From JBDSKH01 sp050245915 (GTDB lineage: Bacteria; Actinomycetota; Actinomycetes; Actinomycetales; Microbacteriaceae), in contig JBFWWZ010000053.1 in the NCBI GenBank assembly GCA_050245915.1, positions 1-14,713 on the forward strand: a stretch of DNA of 14,713 nucleotides. Direction: 5' to 3'. Position numbers and translations under genes: made by a program. The stretch's first letter is position 1; each line of letters begins with the position of its first letter. The notes below the pieces were generated by a model. It did not search any database, was not told the DNA's origin, and was given only the letters and a program-made list of their open reading frames with translations. Below are positions 6,361-14,713 of this stretch, in pieces.

Positions 6361-7110
6361 GTGACCGAGTTCAACACCGCTCCTGCGCTCACTCTCCTTC
6401 CCGCTGTCGATGTCGCCGACGGCAAAGCGGTCCGGCTCACCCAGGGCGAGGCGGGCACCGAGACGAGCTACGGCGACCCGGTCGAGGCGGCCGACCTGTG
6501 GGCGAGCCAGGGCGCGGAGTGGATCCACCTCGTCGACCTGGATGCCGCGTTCGGCCGGGGCAGCAACCACGCGGTCATCAAGAAGGTGGTGAAGAACACC
6601 CCGCGCAAGGTCAACATCGAGCTGTCGGGCGGCATCCGCGACGACGCCAGCCTCGAGGCGGCGCTCTCCACCGGTGTGAAGCGCATCAACCTGGGCACCG
6701 CCGCCCTCGAAAATCCGGAGTGGGCAGCGCACGTGATCGCCGAATTCGGCGACGCGATCGCCGTCGGGCTCGATGTGCGCGGCACCACGCTCGCCGCCCG
6801 TGGGTGGACGAAGGAGGGCGGCGACCTCTGGTCGGTGCTGCAGCGTCTCGAAGACGCCGGCTGCGCCCGGTACGTGGTCACCGACGTCACCAAGGACGGC
6901 ACGCTGCAGGGCCCGAATCTGGAGCTGCTGCGGCAGGTGATGGAGCGCACCCCGCGACCCGTTATCGCATCCGGCGGGGTGTCGGACCTCGATGACATCG
7001 CCGCGCTGCGTCAGCTCGTGCCGCTGGGGCTCGAGGGCGCGATCGTCGGGAAGGCGCTGTACGCCCGGGCGTTCACGCTCGCGGCCGCGCTCGACGTCGC
7101 CGGCAGATGA
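6361..7110 (+). CDS. priA: Phosphoribosyl isomerase A, PriA (HisA, possibly with TrpF activity)
   Basis: This (beta/alpha)8 barrel isomerises ProFAR in histidine synthesis. In many actinobacteria the same enzyme also does the TrpF step of tryptophan synthesis. The 249 residues match PriA in the catalytic pair Asp17 (LPAVDV) and Asp175 (VTDVTKDG), Arg25 (AVRLTQG), and the PriA-type loop Arg147-Gly-Trp149 (AARGWT), which binds both substrates in the Mycobacterium enzyme. Phosphate-binding stretches are IELSGGIRDD (86-95), GTAALENP (112-119) and IASGGVS (202-208). I start at GTG 6361; the frame is open further upstream, but that part lies inside hisH and is not PriA-like. The stop overlaps the next start by 4 nt (ATGA), so translation is coupled. 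Dual activity is inferred; no trpF was seen in this window. Confidence 0.94.
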   Translation: MTEFNTAPALTLLPAVDVADGKAVRLTQGEAGTETSYGDPVEAADLWASQGAEWIHLVDLDAAFGRGSNHAVIKKVVKNTPRKVNIELSGGIRDDASLEAALSTGVKRINLGTAALENPEWAAHVIAEFGDAIAVGLDVRGTTLAARGWTKEGGDLWSVLQRLEDAGCARYVVTDVTKDGTLQGPNLELLRQVMERTPRPVIASGGVSDLDDIAALRQLVPLGLEGAIVGKALYARAFTLAAALDVAGR

Positions 7111-7853
7111 GCGACAGCGCGGGGGTTCCCTGGGAGGGACGGGCCTTCCACGAGAATCCCGGCGCCGGTGACGACGGCAGCGCTCCGCCGCGGCTGATCG
7201 AGGCCATCCGCAGGTTCCGCGCCGGGGAGCTCGGCGCGCCGGAGGTCGTCGCCGCCCTGCACGACTCGCGGCTGCTCCTTCCCCTGATCGCAGAGCGCGG
7301 GGACGAAGGCGTCGGCGCACACGGCCGGCTGGTGGACAAGACCCAGGAGCTCAGCCTCATCACCACCGCCGGGCCGGACGGTCGTCCGGTGCTGCTGGCC
7401 TTCACCTCGGTCGATGCGATGCGCTCCTGGAACCCGGAGGCCCGGCCGATCCCGATCCAGGCTTCGCGCGTCGCCCTCGCCGCGGCTGCGGAGGGGACCC
7501 CGCTCATCGTCGTCGACCCGAACACGCCCAGCATGTTCGTCGTGCGCCGGCCCGCACTGCGAGCGGTCGCCACCGGTGACGCCTGGCTGCCGTCCTTCGA
7601 CGACCCGGAGGTTCTGCAGGCGTTCCTCGACGCCTCCGCCGGCGAGCCGGACCTGCGGGCGGTGCAGCTGGCCCCAGGCGACCCGGCCGCGCAACTGCGC
7701 GGACCAGAGCTGCTGGTGCAGCTCTCGGTGCGGGGCGGGCTGGCGCAGGGCGAACTCGACGCGATGATCCGGCGGCTCGGCGAGCGGTGGTCTGCGGACC
7801 CCACGATCGCCGAACGGGCGGATTCGCTGAGTGTCGTCATCGAGCGGGTCTGA
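7107..7853 (+). CDS. SseB-family protein of unknown function
   Basis: The 248-residue protein carries an SseB N-terminal-like domain at about 44-158: two helices, LLLPLI (56-61), then a beta-rich part with LVDKTQELSLITT, GRPVLLAFTS (92-101) and IVVDPNT. A second alpha/beta half follows to the end. It has no signal or membrane segment. The SseB family name comes from a Salmonella/E. coli protein whose biochemical role is not settled. The ATG overlaps the priA stop (ATGA), no separate ribosome binding site is evident, and the gene follows hisA in related actinobacteria, so it is probably translated with the his genes. Whether it acts in histidine metabolism is unknown. After the stop there are 51 nt with no terminator-like hairpin. 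Confidence 0.85.
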   Translation: MSDSAGVPWEGRAFHENPGAGDDGSAPPRLIEAIRRFRAGELGAPEVVAALHDSRLLLPLIAERGDEGVGAHGRLVDKTQELSLITTAGPDGRPVLLAFTSVDAMRSWNPEARPIPIQASRVALAAAAEGTPLIVVDPNTPSMFVVRRPALRAVATGDAWLPSFDDPEVLQAFLDASAGEPDLRAVQLAPGDPAAQLRGPELLVQLSVRGGLAQGELDAMIRRLGERWSADPTIAERADSLSVVIERV

Positions 7854-7892
7854 TACGGCGTTCGACCGATGGCCGTGCGAGTCGCCCGGTGA

Positions 7893-7898
7893 CATCCT
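7893..7898 (+). promoter_or_regulatory. Doubtful leaderless -10 element
   Basis: CATCCT lies 6 nt before the ATG at 7905, the same geometry as TAGCCT elsewhere, but its first base departs from TANNNT. No ribosome binding site precedes this ATG, so leaderless initiation is the default guess. The surrounding 51-nt gap (7854-7904) shows nothing else. Confidence 0.22.
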
Positions 7899-7904
7899 GA
7901 CCGT

Positions 7905-9271
<1,367 letters not shown>

Positions 9272-9275
<4 letters not shown>

Positions 9276-9628
9276 GTGACCGGACCCGTCCACTTCTCGC
9301 CGGGGCCCTGACCGGGCGGGTCGGCGATCGAGGAGGTCTCCCGGAACGCGAGCTGCAGCGACCGCAGGCCGTCACGCAGCGGCCGGGCGTGCGAGTCGGA
9401 GATCTCGGGAGCCGCGGCGACCACCAGCCCGGCGAGCGAGGTGATCAGTTTGCGCGCCTCGTCCAGGTCGACCTCGCGCGCGGCATCCGGACCGTCACCC
9501 AGCCCGAGTTTCACCGCCGCGGCGCTCATCAGGTGCACCGCGACGGTGTTGATCAGCTCGACGGCCGGCACCTCGCCGATGTCGCGCACCGCGCCCTCCA
9601 CGTCGACAAACGGGTTCTCATCGCTCAC
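9272..9628 (-). CDS. DUF1844 family protein
   Basis: This small acidic protein (118 residues) matches DUF1844: a helical segment ELINTVAVHLMSAAAVKLGL (about 24-43), then VDLDEARKLITSLAGL (about 53-68) and a third helix ending RSLQLAFRE. The function of the family is unknown. The C-terminal tail (SIADPPGQGPGEKW) is Pro/Gly-rich and probably disordered. I start at GTG 9628, because AGAGGT lies about 7 nt upstream and SDENPFV is a plausible beginning; the frame is open further upstream but that part falls in the infC leader and is not family-like. The gene is divergent from infC, with 216 nt between the starts, and often sits there in related actinobacteria, which hints at a link with translation but does not prove one. 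Confidence 0.85.
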
Positions 9629-9643
9629 GTGCTGCACCTCTGT

Positions 9644-9649
9644 TAGACT
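9644..9649 (+). promoter_or_regulatory. Candidate -10 element for the infC operon
   Basis: TAGACT is a TANNNT match about 195 nt before the infC start. Transcription would begin near 9656, right at the GCTCCGGAGC palindrome (9657-9666). No strong -35 is seen 16-18 bp upstream. Confidence 0.4.
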
Positions 9650-9655
9650 CGTGCG

Positions 9656-9844
9656 GGCTCCGGAGCAGATCCGGACCAGCGAAAGTGGAGAAATCCCACC
9701 CGCTCGCCGCATCTCAAGGCTATCGGGTCAGTGTTCAAGACCGGCTCGCTCACCGCGATCCGGGTTCACTCCGCCGGTTTTCCGGTTGTCGGGTGGGTTT
9801 TGATCTCCTTTCGTGCCTTCAGAACACGAAACAAGGAGACACGC
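9656..9844 (+). ncRNA. Structured 5' leader of infC (putative cis-regulatory RNA)
   Basis: About 190 nt of leader precede infC and carry several complementary segments. CCGGA (9660-9664) pairs with TCCGG (9670-9674). GTGG (9685-9688) can pair with CCAC (9696-9699). The stretch CCCACCCG (9695-9702) is also perfectly complementary to CGGGTGGG (9790-9797), extended beyond a T-T mismatch by AAA with TTT, and the 3' arm is followed by TTTT. The GTGG hairpin and the long-range helix compete for the same bases. The last element is a hairpin that hides the ribosome binding site. Leaders of this operon are controlled by IF3 and L20 in E. coli and by L20 in Bacillus; I could not match this leader to a known RNA family. 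The fold was made by eye. Confidence 0.5.
9804..9839 (+). promoter_or_regulatory. Hairpin sequestering the infC ribosome binding site
   Basis: TCTCC (9804-9808) and TTTCGTG (9809-9815) pair with CACGAAA (9825-9831) and GGAGA (9835-9839): 12 pairs with a CAA bulge at 9832-9834 and a 9-nt loop. The ribosome binding site AAGGAG (9833-9838) sits in the 3' arm, 6 nt before the ATC start at 9845. In this fold it is not free for the ribosome. Confidence 0.7.
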
Positions 9845-10470
<626 letters not shown>

Positions 10471-10471
<1 letters not shown>

Positions 10472-10665
10472 TGCCGAAGCAGAAGACGCATTCCGGTGCG
10501 AAGAAGCGTTTCAAGATCACCGGTTCCGGCAAGGTCGTGAAGCAGGGTGCGGGCATGCGCCACCACCTGGAGTACAAGTCCTCCGAGGTGACCCGTCGCC
10601 TCAACCGCGACGTCGTCCTCGCCCCGCAGGACGCCAAGGTCATCAAGAAGCTCCTGGGCAAGTAA
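10471..10665 (+). CDS. rpmI: 50S ribosomal protein L35
   Basis: The 64-residue basic protein is a standard L35 (MPKQKTHSGAKKRFKITGSGK ... KKLLGK). The ATG shares its A with the last base of the infC stop (TAATG), and the GAGGAAAA sequence at the end of infC acts as its ribosome binding site. Translation is therefore coupled to IF3. rplT follows after 30 nt. Confidence 0.98.
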
Positions 10666-10695
10666 GCCCGGAATCGACGCAAGGAACGAAGAGAT

Positions 10696-11076
10696 ATGGC
10701 ACGTGTCAAGAGGGCGGTCAACGCCGCCAAGAAGCGCCGGGTCGTCCTGGAGCGCGCCGAGGGCTACCGCGGTCAGCGGTCGCGCCTCTACCGCAAGGCG
10801 AAGGAGCAGGTCACCCACTCGCTCGTCTACGCCTACCGCGACCGCCGCGCGAAGAAGGGCGAGTTCCGCCGCCTCTGGATCCAGCGCATCAACGCCGCCG
10901 CCCGCGCCAACGGCCTGACCTACAACCGCCTCATCCAGGGCATGGGTCTCGCCGGCATCGAGGTCGATCGCCGCATCCTGGCCGAGCTGGCCGTGAACGA
11001 GCCGGCCACGTTCGCCGGGATCGTCGCGACCGCGAAGGCCGCGCTGCCGAAGGATGTGAACGCGCCCGCCGCGTAA
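10696..11076 (+). CDS. rplT: 50S ribosomal protein L20
   Basis: L20 binds 23S rRNA early in 50S assembly and represses its own operon in E. coli and Bacillus. The 126-residue product has the L20 signatures MARVKRAVNAAKKRR, QRSRLYRKAKEQV and RRLWIQRINAAAR. The AAGGAACGAAGAG stretch at 10681-10693 supplies the ribosome binding site. The 30-nt gap to rpmI shows no separate leader structure, so any L20 control would have to act at the infC leader. A strong terminator follows 13 nt after the stop, closing the operon. Confidence 0.98.
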   Translation: MARVKRAVNAAKKRRVVLERAEGYRGQRSRLYRKAKEQVTHSLVYAYRDRRAKKGEFRRLWIQRINAAARANGLTYNRLIQGMGLAGIEVDRRILAELAVNEPATFAGIVATAKAALPKDVNAPAA

Positions 11077-11089
11077 AGCACCGAACGTC

Positions 11090-11125
11090 GACGGCGCGCT
11101 TCCCTTCACGGGGGAGCGCGCCGTC
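11090..11125 (+). terminator. Rho-independent-like terminator of infC-rpmI-rplT
   Basis: GACGGCGCGCT (11090-11100) and AGCGCGCCGTC (11115-11125) form a perfect 11-bp stem, extended towards the loop by TCCC with GGGG. It is followed by ACTGTTTGTTC, a weak T tract, as often in GC-rich actinobacteria. Confidence 0.85.
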
Positions 11126-11148
11126 ACTGTTTGTTCACCTGCCGCACG

Positions 11149-11154
11149 TAGCAT
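11149..11154 (+). promoter_or_regulatory. Candidate leaderless -10 element
   Basis: TAGCAT lies 6 nt before the GTG at 11161, just after the rplT terminator. No ribosome binding site precedes this GTG. A terminator followed at once by this box suggests an independent, leaderless transcript. Confidence 0.55.
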
Positions 11155-11160
11155 CGAAAC

Positions 11161-11952
11161 GTGATCGACAACCCGCGCTCCCCGCGGGTGCGCGCCGTCG
11201 CAAAACTCGCCAAGCGCTCCGCCCGCGCCGACACCGGCCTGTTCCTGGCCGAGGGCCCGCAGGCTGTCGCCGAGGCGCTCGCCTTCCACCCTGAGACGGT
11301 GGTCGAGTTCTATGCGACCCGGCAGGCGCTCGACCGGTACGCCTCGCTGGCGCAGGCGGCGGTCGACGCCGGTGTCGTGATCGACAGCATCAGCGACCAC
11401 GTGCTCACCGCGATGTCCGACACGGTGACGCCCCAGGGCGTGATCGCGGTGTGCCGGCAGTTCCCGGTATCGCTCGAGACGCTCCTCGCGGGGTCCCCGA
11501 CGCTGATCGCGATCCTCGAGGAGGTGCGCGATCCCGGCAATGCGGGCACGATCATCCGGGCGGCGGATGCCGCGGGCGCTGACGGCGTCATCCTCACCGG
11601 CGGCAGCGTGGATGCCTACAACCCGAAGGTGGTCCGTTCCACCACCGGTTCGATCTTCCATGTGCCGGTTGCGCAGGGCACCACGCTGGATGCCGCGCTC
11701 GCCGCGGTGAAGGCGGCCGGCATCCAGGTGCTCGCCGCCGACATCAAGGGCGACGATCTGCCCGAGGTGCGGTCGACCCTGTCACAGCCGACCGCGTGGC
11801 TGTTCGGCAACGAGGCACGCGGGTTGAGCGACGAGTCGCTCGCGCTCGCCGATCGTGCGGTTCGGGTGCCGATCTACGGCCACGCGGAGTCGATGAACCT
11901 CGCGACGGCTGCCTCCGTGTGCCTCTATGAGAGCGCTTTCGCTCAGCACTGA
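11161..11952 (+). CDS. SpoU/TrmH-family RNA 2'-O-methyltransferase
   Basis: The enzyme uses S-adenosylmethionine to methylate a ribose 2'-OH in rRNA or tRNA, through the trefoil-knot SPOUT fold. The 263 residues show all three family motifs: motif 1 RDPGNAGTIIRAADAAG (123-139, with Asn127 and the catalytic Arg133), motif 2 FGNEARGLS (215-223, Asn217-Glu218) and motif 3 VRVPIYGHAESMNLATAASV (234-253, Ser244 and Asn246). An N-terminal substrate-binding domain (about 1-95, with FLAEGPQAV) resembles RlmB/TsnR-type enzymes. The site is unknown; position next to rplT and pheST is common for 23S rRNA methylases of this group. The GTG is chosen for its leaderless -10 box. No terminator is seen in the 24 nt before the convergent HNH gene. 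Confidence 0.93.
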   Translation: MIDNPRSPRVRAVAKLAKRSARADTGLFLAEGPQAVAEALAFHPETVVEFYATRQALDRYASLAQAAVDAGVVIDSISDHVLTAMSDTVTPQGVIAVCRQFPVSLETLLAGSPTLIAILEEVRDPGNAGTIIRAADAAGADGVILTGGSVDAYNPKVVRSTTGSIFHVPVAQGTTLDAALAAVKAAGIQVLAADIKGDDLPEVRSTLSQPTAWLFGNEARGLSDESLALADRAVRVPIYGHAESMNLATAASVCLYESAFAQH

Positions 11953-11976
11953 GCTACGTGCGCCGCACCCCCGCTC

Positions 11977-13197
11977 TCAGAACGGCGGCGGATCCGCGTC
12001 CCGCTCGTGCCCCGTCGGGCTCGTCCAGGTGATCTTCCGGTCGGGTGCCTGCCACACCTTCCACCGGGTCTGATGTTTGAGGCGATGGTGATGTCGGCAC
12101 AGGTGCGCCAGGTTGCCGGCGCGGGTGGCGCCGCCGTGCTGGCGGTCGACGGTGTGGTCGATGTCGGAATTGCGCGCCAGGCGTCCGCAGCCCGGAAAGG
12201 TGCACAGCACATCGGTGACCGCGAGCCAGCGCTTCAGGTCGGCCGGAGGGCGGTAGCTCGTGCGGTCGACGTCGAGCAGGCCGCCCGACACCGGATGCGT
12301 GAGCAGGCGGGTGAAGGAGGGCGCGTGTGCCGCGAGCCGGCGCGCGGTCTCGGCATCGATCGGGCCATAGCCGTCGAGGGTGGCAGGCTCCTCAGAAGCG
12401 CCGAGCAGGGTGAGCACCGGGACCGTGATGGCGACGCTGACATTGGGGCGACCGCCCGATGTCGCGCCCGTGAGGCGATCGCCCGCGACGTCGGCCCGCA
12501 GCTGATCGAGCGTGCGCGGTTCGTCCGCGCAGTCGCGCAGAGAGCGGGCGGCCCCGTCGATGGCCGCGTACCCGCGGTGCGCCACGTCGGCGGGAAGCCG
12601 CATCGACAGCACCGCCATGCCGTCGGGCTCGTTCTCGATCCAGACCCCGCAGGTCTCGGCCGCTGCCTTCGCCCGTTCGGTGAGGCTGACGCTGTGCAGG
12701 CGCTCCCGCACAGCACGCGCACGCAGCCGGAACCGCACCGGGGTCAGCCGCACCGCATCGCCGGACACCGCGTCGTCGAACGCGGCGACGCAGTCGTCGG
12801 GCAGCGTTCTCGCGAGCTCGGCCGCGCACCGCGCGTTCGCGGGCGACACCTCGCCGTCGGCGAACCTCGCCCACAGCCGGGGAAGCATCCGGCGCAGCAT
12901 ATGGCCGTCGAACGCGCGTGCACGCACCGACGCCTCGGACATCCGCAGCCGCACGGCGAGATCGGCGGCGGCCGCCCGCTCGGCGAACTCGGAACGCTCG
13001 GCAGGCGTCATCGGAAGGAGCGGATCGACCCACAGATCGGGATGCTCCCGCGCCTCCCTGAGCGCATCGTCGAGCGCGGCGAGCAGCTCGGCGGCGGCGC
13101 GATTCGCCTCCACCACGGCGAACTCGGCGCGCGTGGTTGCGAACTCGAAACGCACCCCGTCGAGGGTGGGATCGAGGAGCGCCTCCGCTACTTTCAT
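11977..13197 (-). CDS. DUF222 and HNH endonuclease domain protein (13E12-repeat-like)
   Basis: The 406-residue protein combines an Ala/Arg-rich helical DUF222 domain (about 20-290) with a C-terminal HNH nuclease domain. The HNH part shows Cys332 and Cys337 (CTFPGC), DIDH (345-348), GG (355-356), Asn362 and the LCRHHHRLKH end (366-375), so the zinc and catalytic residues are present. The family is known from the multi-copy 13E12 repeat proteins of mycobacteria and is common in actinobacteria; its role is not settled, and homing or mobile behaviour has been suggested. The ATG at 13197 gives a normal start; the frame is open upstream for 282 further codons through the pheS promoter and antisense to pheS, which is not real coding. 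It lies between spoU and pheS on the opposite strand, interrupting a common order. Confidence 0.9.
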   Translation of the reverse strand: MKVAEALLDPTLDGVRFEFATTRAEFAVVEANRAAAELLAALDDALREAREHPDLWVDPLLPMTPAERSEFAERAAAADLAVRLRMSEASVRARAFDGHMLRRMLPRLWARFADGEVSPANARCAAELARTLPDDCVAAFDDAVSGDAVRLTPVRFRLRARAVRERLHSVSLTERAKAAAETCGVWIENEPDGMAVLSMRLPADVAHRGYAAIDGAARSLRDCADEPRTLDQLRADVAGDRLTGATSGGRPNVSVAITVPVLTLLGASEEPATLDGYGPIDAETARRLAAHAPSFTRLLTHPVSGGLLDVDRTSYRPPADLKRWLAVTDVLCTFPGCGRLARNSDIDHTVDRQHGGATRAGNLAHLCRHHHRLKHQTRWKVWQAPDRKITWTSPTGHERDADPPPF

Positions 13198-13306
13198 GTA
13201 GCAATTCCAGCGCAGGCCACCGACAAAGCACACCGTGTCAGAGCCACCCGTGGACAGGCATCCAGAGCACCAGACGTGGAGGACGAGACCCCGCCCCGCC
13301 CCTCGG

Positions 13307-13312
13307 TAAGCT
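13307..13312 (+). promoter_or_regulatory. Candidate -10 element for pheS
   Basis: TAAGCT ends 8 nt before the GTG at 13321. The start would be at or within 2 nt of the GTG, giving a leaderless message. The 123-nt gap between the HNH start and pheS (13198-13320) holds nothing else that I can recognise: no T-box, tRNA-like structure or leader peptide for phenylalanine. Confidence 0.4.
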
Positions 13313-13320
13313 TGTGCACC

Positions 13321-14361
13321 GTGCCTGACTCTCCCGCGATCACCGAAGCCGCGGTCGCCGAGGCGGTGGATGCCGCGCTCGCCGCGATCTCCGCGGCCGG
13401 CGACTCCGCGGCCCTCAAGGCGGCCCGCAGCGCCCACGCGGGCGAGCACTCGCCCCTCGCGCAACTGAACGCGAAGCTCCGCGACGTGCCCGCCGACCAG
13501 AAGGCGGCGACCGGCAAGCTGGTGGGCGAAGCCCGCGGCCGCGTCACCCAGGCGCTCAAAGACCAGGAGGCCGTCGTGCTCGCGGCCGAAGAGACCGAGC
13601 GTCTCGCCGCCGAGACGGTGGATGTCACCGCGGTGCCCCGGCGCTGGCGGGCCGGCGCGCGGCATCCACTCTCTCTTCTCATGGAGCAGATGAGCGACCT
13701 GTTCATCTCGATGGGCTGGGAGATCGGCGAAGGCCCCGAGCTCGAGCACGAGTGGTACAACTTCGACGCGCTGAACTTCGACGAGGACCACCCGGCCCGC
13801 GCGATGCAAGACACCTTCTACGTCGAGCCCGTCGAGCGGCATCTGGTGATGCGCACGCACACCAGCCCCGTCCAGATCCGCAGCCTGCTCACCCGCGAAC
13901 TGCCGGTGTATGTGGCCGCGGTCGGGCGGGTGTTCCGCACCGACGAGCTCGACGCCACCCACACCCCGGTCTTCCATCAGATCGAGGGCATCGCGATCGA
14001 CAGGGGCCTGACCATGGCGCACCTGCGCGGCACCCTCGAGCACATGGCGCGGAGCCTGTTCGGCGAGGGCGCGCAGATCCGCCTGCGCCCCAACTACTTC
14101 CCGTTCACCGAGCCGAGCGCCGAGATGGACGTCTGGCAGCCGAACGCCAAGGGCGGCGCGCGCTGGGTCGAATGGGGCGGGTGCGGCATGGTGAACCGCA
14201 ACGTGCTGCGCTCCGCCGGCATCGACCCGGAGGTGTATCAGGGCTTCGCGTTCGGCATGGGGATCGAGCGCACCCTGCAGTTCCGCAACGACATGAACGA
14301 CATGCGCGACATGGTCGAGGGCGATGTGCGCTTCTCGCAGCAGTTCGGGATGGTGGTCTGA
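13321..14361 (+). CDS. pheS: Phenylalanine-tRNA ligase alpha subunit
   Basis: PheS is the catalytic subunit of the (alpha-beta)2 enzyme that charges tRNA(Phe). The 346 residues have a coiled-coil N-terminus (about 1-105) that contacts tRNA, then the class II core: motif 1 around HPLSLLMEQMSDLF (115-128), motif 2 with GRVFRTDELDATHTPVFHQIEG (202-223) and motif 3 GFGMGIER-like GFAFGMGIERTLQ (308-320, Arg317). The motif 2 arginine for ATP is Arg203 or Arg206. The GTG at 13321 is chosen because the product then starts with the family N-terminus and a -10-like TAAGCT lies 8 nt upstream. The frame is open for over 1.3 kb upstream, but this is antisense to the HNH gene. pheT overlaps by 1 nt (TGATG). 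Confidence 0.96.
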   Translation: MPDSPAITEAAVAEAVDAALAAISAAGDSAALKAARSAHAGEHSPLAQLNAKLRDVPADQKAATGKLVGEARGRVTQALKDQEAVVLAAEETERLAAETVDVTAVPRRWRAGARHPLSLLMEQMSDLFISMGWEIGEGPELEHEWYNFDALNFDEDHPARAMQDTFYVEPVERHLVMRTHTSPVQIRSLLTRELPVYVAAVGRVFRTDELDATHTPVFHQIEGIAIDRGLTMAHLRGTLEHMARSLFGEGAQIRLRPNYFPFTEPSAEMDVWQPNAKGGARWVEWGGCGMVNRNVLRSAGIDPEVYQGFAFGMGIERTLQFRNDMNDMRDMVEGDVRFSQQFGMVV

Positions 14362-14713
14362 TGCGCGTCCCGATCTCGTGGCTGGGGGAGTGGGTCGACC
14401 TCCCCGACGACGTCACCCTCGAGCACCTGCACGCCGCCCTCGTGAAGGTCGGCCTCGAAGAAGAGGACGTCCACGGGTACGAGCTGACCGGCCCGATCGT
14501 CGTCGGCCAGGTCATCTCGGCCGTGCCCGAAGAGCAGAGCAACGGCAAGACGATCAACTGGTGCCAGGTGGATGTCGGCGACGCCGAGCCCCGCGGCATC
14601 GTCTGCGGCGCCCACAACTTCGCCGCCGGTGACAAGGTCGTCGTGACGCTGCCCGGCGCCGTTCTGCCGGGTCCGTTCCCGATCGCGGCGCGCAAGACCT
14701 ACGGACACACCTC
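14361..14713 (+). CDS. pheT: Phenylalanine-tRNA ligase beta subunit, N-terminal part (runs off the window)
   Basis: PheT binds tRNA(Phe) and edits misacylated Tyr-tRNA(Phe). Only the first 117 codons are present. MRVPISWLGEWVDLP is the family N-terminus, and residues from about 46 (IVVGQVISA ... NGKTINWCQVDVGD ... GIVCGAHNFAAGDKV) form the OB-fold tRNA-binding domain. The ATG shares an A with the TGA stop of pheS, so the subunits are translationally coupled in 1:1 amounts. The full gene is expected to be about 2.5 kb. Confidence 0.95.
   Translation, partial: MRVPISWLGEWVDLPDDVTLEHLHAALVKVGLEEEDVHGYELTGPIVVGQVISAVPEEQSNGKTINWCQVDVGDAEPRGIVCGAHNFAAGDKVVVTLPGAVLPGPFPIAARKTYGHT

Noticed and set aside
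10666..10695. Possible separate L20-type leader before rplT
   Set aside because: The 30-nt gap contains only a normal ribosome binding site and no complementary arms.
12007..13320. Very long plus-strand open frame (over 430 codons) running in frame into pheS
   Set aside because: It is antisense to the DUF222-HNH gene, has no similarity to PheS, and its composition is a GC-rich shadow. The pheS start at GTG 13321 has a -10-like box and gives the normal family length.
11688..13387. A shared string of about 20 bases encoding Asp-Ala-Ala-Leu-Ala-Ala in both the spoU and pheS genes
   Set aside because: Both copies encode the same common peptide with the preferred GC-rich codons, so this is codon bias rather than a repeat element.
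13198..14043. Upstream extension of the HNH gene frame, 282 codons
   Set aside because: It runs through the divergent pheS promoter and antisense to pheS. The ATG at 13197 begins a normal DUF222 protein.

Overview
The window is GC-rich chromosomal DNA from a high-GC Gram-positive (actinobacterium), most likely a Microbacteriaceae member close to Microbacterium or Leucobacter; the genus is an inference from gene content and order. The evidence is the protein sequences (a PriA-type HisA, an actinobacterial IF3 with a long charged tail, a DUF222-HNH protein), a lexA gene with Gram-positive-type SOS boxes, and a series of leaderless-looking starts.

Layout. 1-1230: 3' part of metE (methionine synthesis). 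1265-2665: an alpha/beta hydrolase and a membrane-anchored protein of unknown function that looks like a degenerate RelA/SpoT-type HD domain. 2669-3346 (minus): lexA. 3347-3610: lexA/LysM control region with up to four SOS boxes and two facing promoters. 3611-3964: a small membrane-anchored LysM protein, the likely SOS division inhibitor. 3987-7853: a histidine block, hisC-hisB-hisH-priA, with an SseB-family gene coupled to its end; hisD, hisG and hisF are not in the window. 7905-9275: a PLP-dependent decarboxylase-like enzyme. 9272-9628 (minus): a DUF1844 protein. 9629-9844: a structured infC leader. 9845-11076: infC-rpmI-rplT (IF3, L35, L20), followed by a strong hairpin terminator. 11161-11952: a SpoU-family RNA 2'-O-methyltransferase. 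11977-13197 (minus): a DUF222-HNH endonuclease-like gene set into an otherwise familiar order. 13321-14713: pheS and the start of pheT.

How the parts work together. The lexA/LysM pair forms a DNA-damage module in which LexA should repress both itself and a cell-division brake. The his genes are packed tightly and carry internal promoters. The translation genes (IF3, L35, L20, rRNA/tRNA methylation, PheRS) form a classical translation cluster. The infC leader can hide the ribosome binding site in a hairpin, and infC appears to start at AUC, which fits IF3 self-control.

No mobile element, CRISPR array, tRNA or prophage was seen. The most noteworthy features are regulatory: the infC leader, the clustered SOS boxes, and a recurrent TANNNT element 6-9 nt before start codons. 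The protein of 2003-2665 is the best candidate for an uncharacterised function.
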